Assembly: GCA_031276875.1 (NCBI GenBank)
Contig: JAISMG010000023.1
Span: forward strand, 1-44,819
Length of the DNA stretch: 44,819 bases
Origin: Candidatus Peribacteria bacterium
GTDB lineage: Bacteria > Patescibacteriota > Gracilibacteria > Absconditabacterales > Absconditicoccaceae
Direction: 5' to 3'
The stretch's first letter is position 1, and every line of letters starts with the position of its first letter. Shown here in pieces: positions 29,166 to 42,956 of the stretch. The translations under genes were made by a program, and so were the position numbers. Under the pieces are notes generated by a model. The model did no database searches, had not been told where the DNA came from, and saw only the letters and a program-made list of their open reading frames with translations.

Positions 29166-29420
29166 ATGGTTTTACAAAGAAAAAACACTAACACTCTACA
29201 AGAAAGAAAACAGTTATCAAGTGGTATCACTTATGCTACCATCAATCCAAACTGAAATACGCAAAATAGTCAACAAAAAGCTTCAACTATTAAACAACCT
29301 CAAAAAAGTATCCCCAGTCATTCTCAATTAGATAATGTCTGAATTTTTGGACTCGTATTACTTGGAGGCTTTATAGCTTTTGCAGGATTTGTTGCACTAC
29401 TTGTGAATGTTATTGTTTAG
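29166..29420 (+). CDS. Small single-pass membrane protein, 84 aa
   Basis: A polar, Gln/Ser/Thr-rich N-terminal 55 residues precede a C-terminal membrane segment (IFGLVLLGGFIAFAGFVALLVNVIV), which makes it a tail-anchored protein. Two TGA codons are read as Gly, so standard annotation misses it. It sits 25 nt after the GrpE-like gene and 28 nt before the next gene. Confidence 0.7.
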
Positions 29421-29448
29421 TCAGCTTTTTTATCTCTTACTGTATAGT

Positions 29449-30003
29449 ATGATGAAAACACTTCTCAAATGCTTTGGACTCCTATTCATTCTAGCCATTA
29501 CCACCGCTCTTTGTCAGGGATATTACGAAAGCTGTTTTACAACTTATGGAGCTTTTGCAATGAGTGCGGGTGGGAACACTTGTAGATGTATGAATGGTTA
29601 TCATTTTGAAAATAAATTTGGAAGAACAACCTGTGTAAAAGACCCGACTTGTCAGGATTTATACGGTTGGAATAGCTACGGCATGGGGAATACTTGTTAT
29701 TGTAATAAAGGATACCACTTTGGAACAAGTTTAGGGAAAACGAGTTGTATAAAAGATCCTACTTGCACAGAACTGTATGGGTTTAATGCAAAAGAGAATT
29801 ACGATGGGACTTGCTCATGTAAAAGCTGATATTTTCGGAGAAACAACATCTCAGGAAACCTTTACTGTGAAAATGGTGACACAATTTGTAGAAATCAATT
29901 AGGAACTTTTGTGAGATACAATTCTCTCAGTAATATGTGCGAATGTAATGCAGGATATGTGATTACAAACGGAAAATGTACAAAGAAATCAACTTATCGA
30001 TAG
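29449..30003 (+). CDS. Secreted Cys-rich EGF-like protein, 184 aa
   Basis: A clear signal peptide (MKTLLKCFGLLFILAITTALCQG) is followed by three or four related units: TCRCMNGYHFENKFGRTTCVKDPTC, TCYCNKGYHFGTSLGKTSCIKDPTC, TCSCKS and CECNAGYVITNGKC. The C-x-C-x(2)-GY pattern with conserved Cys resembles EGF-like modules held by disulfides. Such a protein must act outside the cell, although it is encoded inside a chaperone operon. One TGA (29827) is Gly. Confidence 0.75.
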
Positions 30004-30028
30004 TCGTTTATTTCTTATTCATACCATT

Positions 30029-30697
30029 ATGGTCTTAAAAAGGACAGGAGAAGCAACTCCAAAACAAAAAAAGCTACAAAAAAATACTCCACAGACTCTT
30101 CCACCAGAAAGAGAGGAACAACATTTTGAGGAACAAAAAAAATCTATGGAAAAATCTCCTCACAATAAGCCAACATATAGTGTAATTATTGCCATTGTAG
30201 CAGTCGGTTTGGTAGTCGCCTGTTTTATATTTTCGTATCTACAGATAAAAAATCTCAAACAAGAAATTTCCGGTCTTCAAAGAGAAGTTTCCAGTCTTCA
30301 GAGAAAAAATACTTCTTTAGAAGCAACTATCAATTCATTAGATAATAGTGACTTTAGTATTATTGTGGCACAATATGATGGATCTTCATCAACTTCTAAC
30401 AATGTTTCTTGGATTGGTGAAAGATCTTTATGACTGCCAGAAGTTGCAAAAGGAAAACAATGTTATGTATTAGGATCAAGACTTTCTGGTGCAGATGGAG
30501 GAACAGTAAGAGGATTTCTAGGGAAAAATAGTTCCAATGGAATATATTATTTTGCTGAAAACTATCAAGCTGATGTTAACTTTTTTGAACAAAAAATAGA
30601 AATTAGCAAATTTAATGGTTCAGCTAATGTTAATCTTTCAAAAACAGAAAGAAATAATCTCTACTTTTCTATCACTCTTCTCTGTAAACAGATATAG
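30029..30697 (+). CDS. Membrane-anchored coiled-coil protein, 222 aa
   Basis: The N-terminus is charged and cytoplasmic, a membrane segment lies at residues 49-71 (YSVIIAIVAVGLVVACFIFSYL), then a short coiled coil (LKQEISGLQREVSSLQRKNTSLEATINSL) and an outside domain with WIGERSLGLPEVAKGKQCYVLGSRLSG and CKQI at the end. The TGA at 30431 is Gly. It lies 37 nt before the Hsp70 gene. Role unknown. Confidence 0.72.
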
Positions 30698-30734
30698 CTT
30701 TTTTTAACCTTTTTATCTTATCTTTATATCTACA

Positions 30735-33212
30735 ATGGCAAAATCAAACACTATTCAGATCGGAATCGACCTTTGAACGACCAACTCCGCAGTAGTGGTC
30801 AATCACAATGATAAATATGAAATTGTGAAAAACTCTGACCAAATGGACTACACCCCTTCCGTCTTCTGATACAATAAAGGGAAGAACCTCCAAGTGGGCA
30901 AGAAAGCCTATGAAAACCTTTTCCAATTTGCTACTGATGAGGAAGTGAAAAATTACAAAGCAGAAGTCAAAAGACTGATGGGGACGAAAGAAACGATTTA
31001 TTTCGAGAGAGTGGATCAAGAAATGTCGGCTGAAGAAGTGTCAGCAGAAATTCTCAAATATCTCAAAGAAGTAGTTCTCAGAAAATACCCTGACATCAAT
31101 ACGGAAGGAGTAGTGATTACTGTTCCCGCCTATTTCAGCACAACTCAGAAAGAAGCCACCAAAGAAGCAGGAGAATTGGCAGGATTTAGGCATGTAGTGC
31201 TAATACAAGAACCTATTGCGGGAGCAATGGCTTATGGATTTGATAATAAACTCAATGAAAACTGGCTTGTTTATGATTTAGGAGGAGGAACTTTCGATGT
31301 TGCAGTGATTTCTAGTAAAGATGGAGTCTTAACCGTAAAAGGACATAATGGAGATAATTATTTAGGAGGAAAAGATTTTGATAATCTGATTGTAAATAAA
31401 ATTATTATCTCTGCATTACAGAAGCAATACACTTTCGATGAAATTTCTCCTGATAGTAATAAAATCCTCTACAACAAGTTGAAATATTATGCAGAAACAG
31501 CAAAAAAAGAGCTAACCGATAGCAAAGAGACAACTATTGTTATTGATAATATCAAAGATGATGACAAAGAAGAGGTATATTTGGAATTAATTTTCACTAG
31601 AGCAGAATTTGAGAATCTAATTTCCAAAGAGATTACAAAATCTATAAAACTCTGTGAAAAAGCGATTTCAGAAAGTGGACTTACCAATAACGATATTCAC
31701 AAAATTATTCTCATCTGATGACCCACTCAGATTCCTTATATTAGACAAAGATTGCAGTCTGATTTATGAATTTCTGTTGATAGTTCAGTAGATCCTCTGA
31801 CTGTAGTAGGAAAAGGAGCTTGTATTTTTGGATCTTCACAACTCATTCCAAAAGGAGAACAAGCAGAGAAAAAAAGCTGAACTACTGCAAATATTACTTT
31901 GAATTACGAACCTGTCGTGTCGGATACCGATACAATGATTACAGGAACAATAAAAGGTATTGATAATGATGAAGAGTATTATATCCAAATTCAGAGTGAG
32001 GATGGGAAATATTCTAGTAATAAAATCAAACTCAAAAATGGAAAATTCATTGATACAGTGCTGGTCTCTGAGGGGAAGTCGAATGTATACTATATTTACC
32101 TGACCGATAACCAAGGAAATATCATCGAAACTGATACAGATTCTTTCGTTATCACTCACGGGGTCTCTATTGCAGGAACTCCACTTTCCCATAGTATCGG
32201 AGTCGTTTTGAACAAAAAAAGATTTTTGGGGGATGTAGAAGAAGAAACTATTGATAATGTCTTTGAAAGAGGAATGATTGTACCATTGGAAAAGACTCTG
32301 ACCTATCATACTGCCAGAGAACTCAAAAAAGGCGATATCGATAATGCTTTGCCTATTAGAATTTCTGAGTGAGAATCTAAAAAACCTGATAGAAATCAGT
32401 TAATTTGTGAGGTAATATTGAAAGGGCAAGACATTCCTTATTCTTTGCCTGAGGGAACAACCGTAGAATTGACTGTAAAAATTGATGTTTCAGGGACTTG
32501 CTCTTTATCAGCTTATTTTCCTGATATAGATTTCCTGATTGAGAAAGTAGGAAGAACTAAAGGAGATGAAAAGATTGATTCTAAAACATTGAAAGAAGAA
32601 ATTTTAAAAGAGCAGAAAAGGCTGAATGAGATGTGAGACTTACTGCCTAATGAAGATAAAAAGAAGCTGTTTGCTATCATCAATGAATTATCTGAACAAG
32701 CTGACAGTAAAGATGAAGATATAAAAAGAAAGACCAATAGTAAACTCAAATCTTTGAAGACTGAAATGGATACTTATGAAGATAGCACAGAATCGACTAG
32801 GCTCATCGAAGACTATTACAAAGCAATCAAAGATGTAGAGAAAATGAGCCAAGATTTATGAGGATATGATTTAATAAAAGACCAATTAGAAGCCCTGAAA
32901 AAAGAGTGAAAAGAAATAATCCAAGTACAAGATTGGGAGAGATTAGAAGCTATTGTAGATGAAATCCATGCATTAGAGGCTAGAATTATCTTTAATACTC
33001 CCGAAGGACTCAAAGGAATGTTAGGACATTTATATCAAATCAAAAATGAATCAACAGATATTGTCAGAGCAAATCAAATACTGAATAGGGCTTCTCAATA
33101 TGTAGCAACAAATGATATGGAGGGAATGAGACAATGTATTCACGAACTGCTAGAATTGATGCCAAGAAATGTGCAGGCTAACTTAGGAGCTATCGCTGGA
33201 ATATCCAAATAA
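30735..33212 (+). CDS. Hsp70 (DnaK-like) chaperone with unusual C-terminal half, 825 aa
   Basis: The ATPase domain is complete: GIDLGTTNSAVV (Gly of the loop is TGA, 30774-30776), EGVVITVPAYFSTTQ, LIQEPIAGAMAYG, LVYDLGGGTFDVAV, NGDNYLGGKDFDN, and ILIGGPTQIPYIRQRL. It is followed by an insertion, about residues 380-475 (TANITLNYEPVVSDTDTMITGTIKG...YYIYLTDNQGNII), with the look of an Ig-like beta domain, then a DnaK-type substrate domain (SHSIGVVLNKKRF, FERGMIVPLEKTLTYHTA) and a long helical tail ending in a TPR-like region. DnaK has about 610-640 residues. The tail and insertion suggest a specialised client or partner rather than general folding. Confidence 0.93.
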
Positions 33213-33239
33213 TCTTTTACTTCATCTTGTCACACTCCG

Positions 33240-34637
33240 ATGAATTTATCCCACTTACTTATGTCCCGTAATGCTTATTTAATTATGGGACTCAGCTCTG
33301 ATGCTGATGAAAAACTTTTGAACAAAAGACATAAAGAAATGCTGAACTATTTGAAGATTGATGAAATTCCTGAGTATGATGCAGATATTTCATTCATAGA
33401 TTACAAAAAAATTAGGACAGAGGAGATGATCAAAGAGGCTTTTCATACTTTGTCTAATCAGAAAAAGAAACTTTATCAGACTTTTTTCTGGTTTCAGCTG
33501 ATTGATAATAAAGATGAAAAGTGTTTTCGTAAATTCATAAAGGGAGAAGTGAATGAAGCCATCAATGAATGGGATGATCTCTACGAAACTACGAAGAAGT
33601 ATCACTACTTGAAAAATGGGTTGATTGCAGATCTTTTGCTCTTTGAACATCAGAAGCGATTCAAAGAACTCGGAGATTTCAATCAGGATGCTGAACAAAT
33701 TGTAAAGGCTTTGAATGAATTACTCCATTCAGAAAAGTTTCGGGCCGAATTCAAAGAAATTTTTAATCTTCATAATGAAATCCCTCTTCATACAGAAGTA
33801 CTCAATGAGTTCAAAAAAGAATTGCCTCAATACATTGCCGAAGCATTCTTTGATCTTTGTGAAGAATTAAAGAAACCAAAACTCTATAAGGAATATAGTG
33901 AAACTTTTAGATTGAATGCAAAAGAATTAGATGATAATGTAGAAGCAATGTCTTCAATCAAGATGATTGAGCAGAATCTCAAAGAAATTAAATCCAAAGA
34001 TTTATCTGATGACCTTGATGAAATCATTGCAGGGATTAACGATATTTCAGAAGAAGTAAAAAAATTGGATTATTTAGGATTAGAAAACAGTCCAAAGATG
34101 AAAAAATTAAAAGATGATTTTGCGAGTGAAGTAAGAAGTATGGCAATTAAGCTCTATAATGATTTGAATGATTCAGATAATTCCTTGAATTTCATCAATG
34201 AAGCAATAGCAATCGCCTATTCAGAAAACATAAAATCGAGATGTAAAGAGGATAAAAAGACGTTGGAAGAGAATATAACATGACTTATCCAGCAAGAACA
34301 TCAAACAAGAGTAGCATTAGATTGACCAATCCCCCTCCAAGACCTCAATATTTCTATTATTCAACTAAAAAAACTTGTTGCACAATGAGGAAAATTTAAG
34401 CAGTATAAGTACTGTATCTCTGTAATTCTTATGACTTTTAAAAGGTGAACTGATATTTATTTTATTCCACCTTGAAAATCAGGTTTTTCAGTAGCAATAC
34501 TACCAACTTTATGAACACTTTTACTTGGTTGGCGAGGGTTCCCACGATGACCAATTTATTCGTTGGAGTGTATCTTTTCTAATTTGTTTGGAGGGAAAGA
34601 TCTCACAACTGGAGTTATGTCCCATTTGTGAGCATAA
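33240..34637 (+). CDS. J-domain-like membrane protein without HPD, 465 aa
   Basis: The N-terminus has J-domain form: NAYLIMGLSSDADEKLLNKRHKEML, then a longer helix II-III link and IKEAFHTLSNQKKKLYQTFFWFQL, but the HPD tripeptide that triggers Hsp70 is missing. A helical middle part follows (about 290 residues). At the C-terminus are a short membrane region (SGFSVAILPTLGTLLLGW) and a motif FPRGPIYSLECIFSNLFGGKDLTTGVM that also ends other J-like membrane proteins. At least eight TGA codons are Gly, so the last 118 residues vanish under the standard code. It is a paralogue of the protein at 36650 and follows the Hsp70 by 27 nt, which marks it as its likely co-chaperone. Confidence 0.8.
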
Positions 34638-34666
34638 TATTTTTTACCATTTTACATTATTGCCTT

Positions 34667-35236
34667 ATGACTCTCGTAAAAGCTACTCCTAAAAGACAAT
34701 CACAAGGAACTTCATCAAGTTCTTATAATAACACCCCACAATATCAATCCCCAGAAAATCCATCTGACTCTTCTCGATGGTGTGGAAAACGATTCTTAGT
34801 GATTATAGGAGTAATTATTGTCATCAGTATTATTAGTAGTGTTATTGATAATAATTCAAGTTCCTCTTATAGAAATTCCTCATATACTTCATCTTACAAT
34901 ACCACAACAAATTCATGAGTCCCAGATGGATATTGTAAGGGGTCGGATTGAAATATTTATGCTAAACCTTTGCATTCTTACTGTGATGGAGGAAAGACTC
35001 CACAATGACGAGTTTGCAATGCTGGTTATACGGCTAAAAGCGAGAATAATGAAACTTGGATTCAAAGTTCTTGGTATTGTCAGTGCAATAAAAGTGTAGT
35101 AAGCTGTTCACAATATATCAGTTGTATAGAACCAAACGACTTATATGTTAATCAATATAGTCAATCTTCTGTGGATGTTTACAATAGAAAAGTAGAGGCA
35201 TACAATAGATGTCTGAGCGAAAAGTGTTCTTGTTAA
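34667..35236 (+). CDS. Cys-rich membrane-anchored protein, 189 aa
   Basis: A Ser/Gln/Pro-rich N-terminus, a membrane segment (RFLVIIGVIIVISIISSVI) and an outside part with spaced Cys (GYCKGSDGNIYAKPLHSYCDGG, RVCNAGYTAKSENNETW, WYCQCNKSVVSCSQYISC, CLSEKCSC). The Cys pattern recalls the secreted protein at 29449 (C-NAGY motif). Three TGA codons are Gly. Start is ATG 34667, after a T-rich leader. Confidence 0.72.
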
Positions 35237-35275
35237 ATCAGTTTTATCTTTCTTTTATATTTATACCTTATTATC

Positions 35276-35863
35276 ATGAAAAAATTCTACATCTTCTTGT
35301 GAATTGTGGCAATCATTGTAGCCCGAGTGCTTATAGCCGAATACAATGATGAAAAAAGTCTCTTAAAAGACTACACTACAAAAGTCAATGCTGAGAGCGA
35401 AAACAGAGCCAATATTTTATCTAAATACCAAGAAAGAGATACAAACTTAGCCCGCATTATTACCTTAGAAAAAGAAATAAATAACATCGCAGATAAGATG
35501 GCACAAACCGACTGTGCCAATCAAGATACTTGTCGTCAAGTAGACTTATGGAATTCTTTATATGATAAGCTGGATAATGCACGAGATGAAAAAGAGTCTC
35601 TAATGTCCAAATCAAAAACAGCTATATCTAAGCAGAATAAAATAAATAAACCAGATGAGCTTTGGTTATTGGATATGTTGGGATTTAATAACTCGGAAGA
35701 ATTAAGTAATAAACTTGCTTCTTATTCTGTACAGATAAACGATAAATTTATCTCAATAAACAGCAAAATCGATCAGATAGAGGCACTTGAAAAAGACTGC
35801 AATCATCCACCTGTTATAACTTGTACCTCATTCACTGAAATAGACCTTGAAAAAGAATGATAA
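35276..35863 (+). CDS. Membrane-anchored coiled-coil protein, 195 aa
   Basis: A short N-terminal anchor (KKFYIFLGIVAIIVARVLIA, with Gly from TGA) precedes a helical outside domain with coiled-coil stretches (LARIITLEKEINNIADKMAQ, LWNSLYDKLDNARDEKESL) and two Cys pairs (DCANQDTC, DCNHPPVITC). The gene ends GAA TGA TAA, so the product finishes with Glu-Gly. Function unknown. Confidence 0.7.
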
Positions 35864-35891
35864 AAATTTTTATATTATTAGCTTTTATATT

Positions 35892-36587
35892 ATGCTGAAA
35901 AGAGCCACCACATTACAACCTCATTCATCATCAAAATCTCGTCATGCTGAGGAGGGAAAAAAGACAGGATCGTCAAAGATTTCAACAAAATCAGGAGAAA
36001 ATACCACTTCTCCGACATCGTTAGACTTAAAAAAATGGAAACCAGTAATTATCACTGGAAAACGAGCTATTTATGGTTTATGGTGATATATTGTATTTTG
36101 TAGTATGAGTTTTTTATTTGCGTTTCTTTGAATTATAGATGTTGATAATACGGATGCATTGACGACATTAGATGTTCTCGATAGATTATGTTGGCTGACG
36201 GTATTGATTTTAGTTATTAGACGAGCATATAAAGCATATAAGAATTTACAACTTTCATGAGTAGAATGATTGCATTTCCAAAAAACTGGCTGGTTAATTC
36301 GATGATGGCTGATTATTATTGCAAATCGATATATGCCATACCAAATTGTTAGAGATCTCTTCAAAAAATATTACCAAGATGAAAAACATATTCCACGAAC
36401 TTTACTGTGATGGTGGTGGGGATTATGGGTTGTTTCTCACTTACTCATAACTTATCGACCAGAGGATGACGAGTCATGATTTATTTTCCTAATCGTTATA
36501 GGATTTATAGTTTCTTGTTTTCTCCTGATACAAATTATTAAAAAATTAAATACAGTTCAACAAGAAATTTTAGAAGAAAAGGTATAA
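35892..36587 (+). CDS. DUF4328-like polytopic membrane protein, 231 aa
   Basis: After a cytoplasmic Ser/Lys-rich tail of about 55 residues come four membrane segments. The sequence IIIANRYMPYQIVRDLFKKYYQ followed by LLGWWWGLWVVSHLL fits the DUF4328 family, whose function is not known. Eight TGA codons are read as Gly, including one in RGWLIIIAN. The frame ends in TAA at 36585, yet the next 35 bases read on as coiled coil (GIKEETTQLREQLEE, then TAG at 36626) in the +1 frame, so one base may have been lost from the AAAA tract at 36576-36582. Confidence 0.7.
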
Positions 36588-36649
36588 AAGAAGAAACCAC
36601 ACAACTTCGTGAACAGTTAGAAGAATAGATTTATTATCACCAACATCTT

Positions 36650-38362
36650 ATGTTTATCTCAAACAATGCCTACACTATTTTAGGACTGTCAACAAATACA
36701 GACGAAAAGGCTCTCAATAAGAGATATAAAGAGTTGCTACATTTTTTACAAATCTGAGAAGTTCCTGTTTACGATACTGATATTTCGTTTATAAACTATA
36801 AAAATAAGAGAACAATAGAACAGGTAAAAGAGGCATTTCATCACCTTTCAAACCAAAAGAAAAAAATGTATCAAACTTTTTTCTGGTTCCAACTAACAGA
36901 TACTACCGACAAAGACATTTTCAACACATATAAAGACCATCTAGAACAATACAAGACCCCCCTATTGACTGAACGAATACTTACTTTCAGAAACACTAAT
37001 GATTTTCATTGTCTCAAAAATCATCTTATAGGTTGTATCTTACTTTTTGAATACCAAGAACAATTTGGTTGAAAAAAATATTTTTTAGAAGATACCGCTT
37101 TAATAGCCGAGGAACGAGAAATACTACTTTCTAGCGAAAAATTCCGAAATCAATTTCAAGAAATTTTCAATCAACAAAATAATATTCCCATAGATCACAA
37201 ACATTTACAAGAATTTAGAAATGAATTGCCCCAATACCTAGCAAACCAAATTTTCGATATAGCAATAAAGCTGAATAGGTCTGATTTATACTCTGCTTTT
37301 ATTGATCGTTTTCACATCTCTGCCACTACTATTGAGGAAAATGAAATCATTAAACATATGATACAATACATTGAACATACAGTATCCGAAATCAAAGAAA
37401 CAAACACACAAAAAGATATAGAAACTATTATCCTTAAATCTAATCAGATTGAAGCAGAAGTAAAAAAATTTGATAGTTTATGACTATACAATCATGCAAA
37501 AATCAAAAATCTTAAAGATGATGTAGCAAATACTATCAGAAACATTTCCGTAGCCATCACTAATAAGTATAGTGAATATGAACATGCTCTCACCTTACTG
37601 GAAATCGCTATGAGAATAGCCTATTCTAAAAGTCTATCCATCAATATGGAGGAAGACCATAAAACCCTAGAAACTCTTCTTTTCTTATCTTGAAAAAAAA
37701 CCGACAAAAGTCTGGCTAAGAAAAAATGTCCTTTTTGTAGAGAAGAAATCTCCGAAAATCAAAAAAGGTGTCCATTTTGTGGAAGAATTTTAGCTGAAAA
37801 GGTTGTAATCAAAAAAATAGAACAACAAACAGAAAAATCCCCTATACCTAAAAAAGAACCTATCCCAGAAAAATCAAAGAAACCGAAGTGTCCTTTTTGT
37901 AAAGCAGAGATTGAGAAAAATACGGAATTCTGCCCTACCTGTGGAAGACAAATTATAGAAAATTTTTCTACTCCTAAAACACATAAATTATCTCAACAAG
38001 AAATTCTTAGAAAACACATTACACATATTAAATCATTATTGAGAACTGGACAGAGAAATTTAGCCATTCAAATAATGGACACTATTATGGAAGATTATAT
38101 TTTGAACGATAATGAGTGAAATTTATTAAACGAACTACTCACAGACCAAGAGCGAAGTTTACTGTTAGATACCGACAATCCTACAGATAAAAAATGTTCT
38201 CCATCGTGTAAAAAGACAGAAACTTCTACCTCTTCATATCAAGCTCCACAACATTCAACTTCAAAAGTTGACGATACAGAAGAGCTTTCTTTAAAAACAA
38301 AAATAATTCTGATAGTAATTTGATTAGTTGTCTTATTCGTTGCGATTTCGCTCTTTTCATAG
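36650..38362 (+). CDS. J-like protein with two zinc ribbons and tail anchor, 570 aa
   Basis: The first half is paralogous to the protein at 33240: NNAYTILGLSTNTDEKALNKRYKELL, VKEAFHHLSNQKKKMYQTFFWFQL, again without HPD. Then come two zinc ribbons, CPFC...RCPFCGR and CPFC...FCPTCGR, separated by a Lys/Pro linker, a helical segment and a C-terminal membrane anchor (KIILIVIGLVVLFVAISLFS). It may recruit clients or nucleic acid through the ribbons while holding the Hsp70 at the membrane, which is inference. Five or so TGA codons are Gly. Confidence 0.78.
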
Positions 38363-38387
38363 TCTTTTATTTTTAAATTTTATCGCT

Positions 38388-39524
38388 ATGCTACAAAAAC
38401 CACTCCTCCCCATCGGCTACTCCACCCAAGGAGAAAACATCAAATCCCGTGTCAGCAGAGTCCTCAACACGGAAATTTATAAACTCGTAAACGGTGGATA
38501 TCTCTATGTCATCACCGACACTCAACTTTCCGATGTCCCCAAAGACAAAATCAAAAAACATTCTCTCTTCGGAGTTAGAGTTGGATTAAATGAATATGTC
38601 AGCTTTTTCTCTCCTGAGGTTGAATTAGAAAACCTTTCAAAAATTAAAAAAAGTCTGACCAGCAGAATAGGATTTGAAGCTATCGCAGGAATGCACGACT
38701 TGAAAGAACTTTTTATGAAAGAAGTCATTGAACCGATAAAAAATCCTGAAAAATACAAAAAATACAAACTCTCAATCCCCAATGGAGTCCTCTTTTTCTG
38801 ACCTCCTGGATGTGGAAAAACATTTATTAGTAGAAAATTAGCAGAAGAAATCTGATATAATTTTTATGAAATCAAACATTCCGACTTAGCAAGTCCCTAT
38901 ATTCACGGTTCTACCTGAAAAATCGGAGAAGTATTTGCTATTGCAAAGGAAAACAAACCGAGTATTGTCTTCTTTGATGAACTTTCATGACTTGTCCCCA
39001 AAAGAGAAAACCTTGATAACGCCCATTACAAGGAAGAGGAAGTAAATGAGTTTCTCATCCAATTGAATGATGCCAGTAAACACCAGATTCTTGTTATCGG
39101 AGCTACAAACTTTCCGGATAGAATTGATACTGCTGTGATGAGAGCCGGAAGATTAGATAAAAGAATTTATATCTGACCTCCTGATTTTGAAGCTAGAAAG
39201 GAACTCTTTGAAATGTATCTTAGAGAAAGACCTCTTGAAGGCATTGATTTTGAAAAACTTACAGAACTAACAAACGGAACTACCACTGTTGGAAGTCCTA
39301 CCATTGGATTTTCTACAGGAGAAAGTAGTAGAAAATTTACGAAATCATATGTTGCCTCTGATATTCAGGTAATGTGCGATAATTTTGCTAGAAAAGCTTT
39401 GTCAAAAAGTAGTCCTATCACTATGGAAATTTGTGAAGCGGCGATTAAAGATTTTACTCCGTCTATTGCAGGAGAAGATTTGGAGTATTACAAATCGTTT
39501 ATTGAAGGATATCAGAGAGTATAA
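38388..39524 (+). CDS. AAA+ ATPase, last gene of the chaperone cluster, 378 aa
   Basis: An N-terminal domain of about 90 residues precedes a classical AAA module: Walker A GPPGCGKT at 138-145, whose first Gly is TGA (38799-38801), Walker B SIVFFDELSG, sensor GATNFPDRID, and MRAGRLDKR with the Arg finger. It ends with the small helical lid (YVASDIQVMCDNFARKAL). The type is closest to Cdc48/FtsH/proteasomal unfoldases. It has no protease domain and no membrane segment. As final gene of the Hsp70/J/GrpE cluster it would supply unfolding force, like ClpB for DnaK, but it belongs to a different AAA branch. Confidence 0.9.
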
Positions 39525-39654
39525 TATAAACCCGCTCTGAATGGGCATAATAACACAGTATAGGGCATCGCCCTATAAAACCCCGCAAAGCGAGTAATGT
39601 ATGTGAATGATTTTTGTTTTACCCTTACATGGTAACGGTCTCTATTTCACAAAC

Positions 39655-39690
39655 AACAAAAAAAATCTGACTTTTACATCAGCTTTTTTC
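39655..39690 (-). terminator. Terminator of the 23S rRNA gene
   Basis: AAAAAAGCTGA and TCAG followed by eight T, read on the minus strand, form a hairpin about 50 nt after the 23S end. The same hairpin occurs at 27620-27651 beside the 23S pseudogene. Confidence 0.7.
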
Positions 39691-39710
39691 AATACTGTCC
39701 TTCAATAGCA

Positions 39711-39736
39711 TAATATATTACATATTTTCGAAAAGA

Positions 39737-39745
<9 letters not shown>
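39711..39745 (-). other. 3' strand of the 23S processing stem
   Basis: aatatattacatattttcgaaaagaaaacaaact is the near-perfect complement of 42641-42675 across the 23S gene. The roughly 33-bp helix would loop out the 23S rRNA for cutting by RNase III. Confidence 0.8.
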
Positions 39746-42640
<2,895 letters not shown>

Positions 42641-42646
<6 letters not shown>

Positions 42647-42675
42647 GTTTTCTTTCGAAAATACTGTAATATATA
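42641..42675 (-). other. 5' strand of the 23S processing stem
   Basis: This pairs with 39711-39745 (see there). Upstream of it on the minus strand I see a possible -10 (TATATT) but no good -35, and a hairpin CAACGTTGGA/AACGTTG near 42702-42728. The stretch up to 42956 has no other feature. Confidence 0.75.
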
Positions 42676-42956
42676 ATACTATTGTTAAGGAACACATCTA
42701 CTAACGTTGAGGTTTCTTTTCCAACGTTGCAGGGTAAAAGATAATGATTTACTATCCAATTGCAAGAGAAAATTATGATTTTTTTTCATCAGGTAGAAAA
42801 AGCTATTTTTCAGATTTTTGGGGAGATTGTTAAAGTTTAGGATGATTGAAGATGGATAATTGAACAATGGCAATAAATCAGATTTATAAATTGCTGTTGT
42901 TTTTCTCATCCAAAACCCTACACTCCTCGTATACTTTTACTTTTCATCTCCCGATA

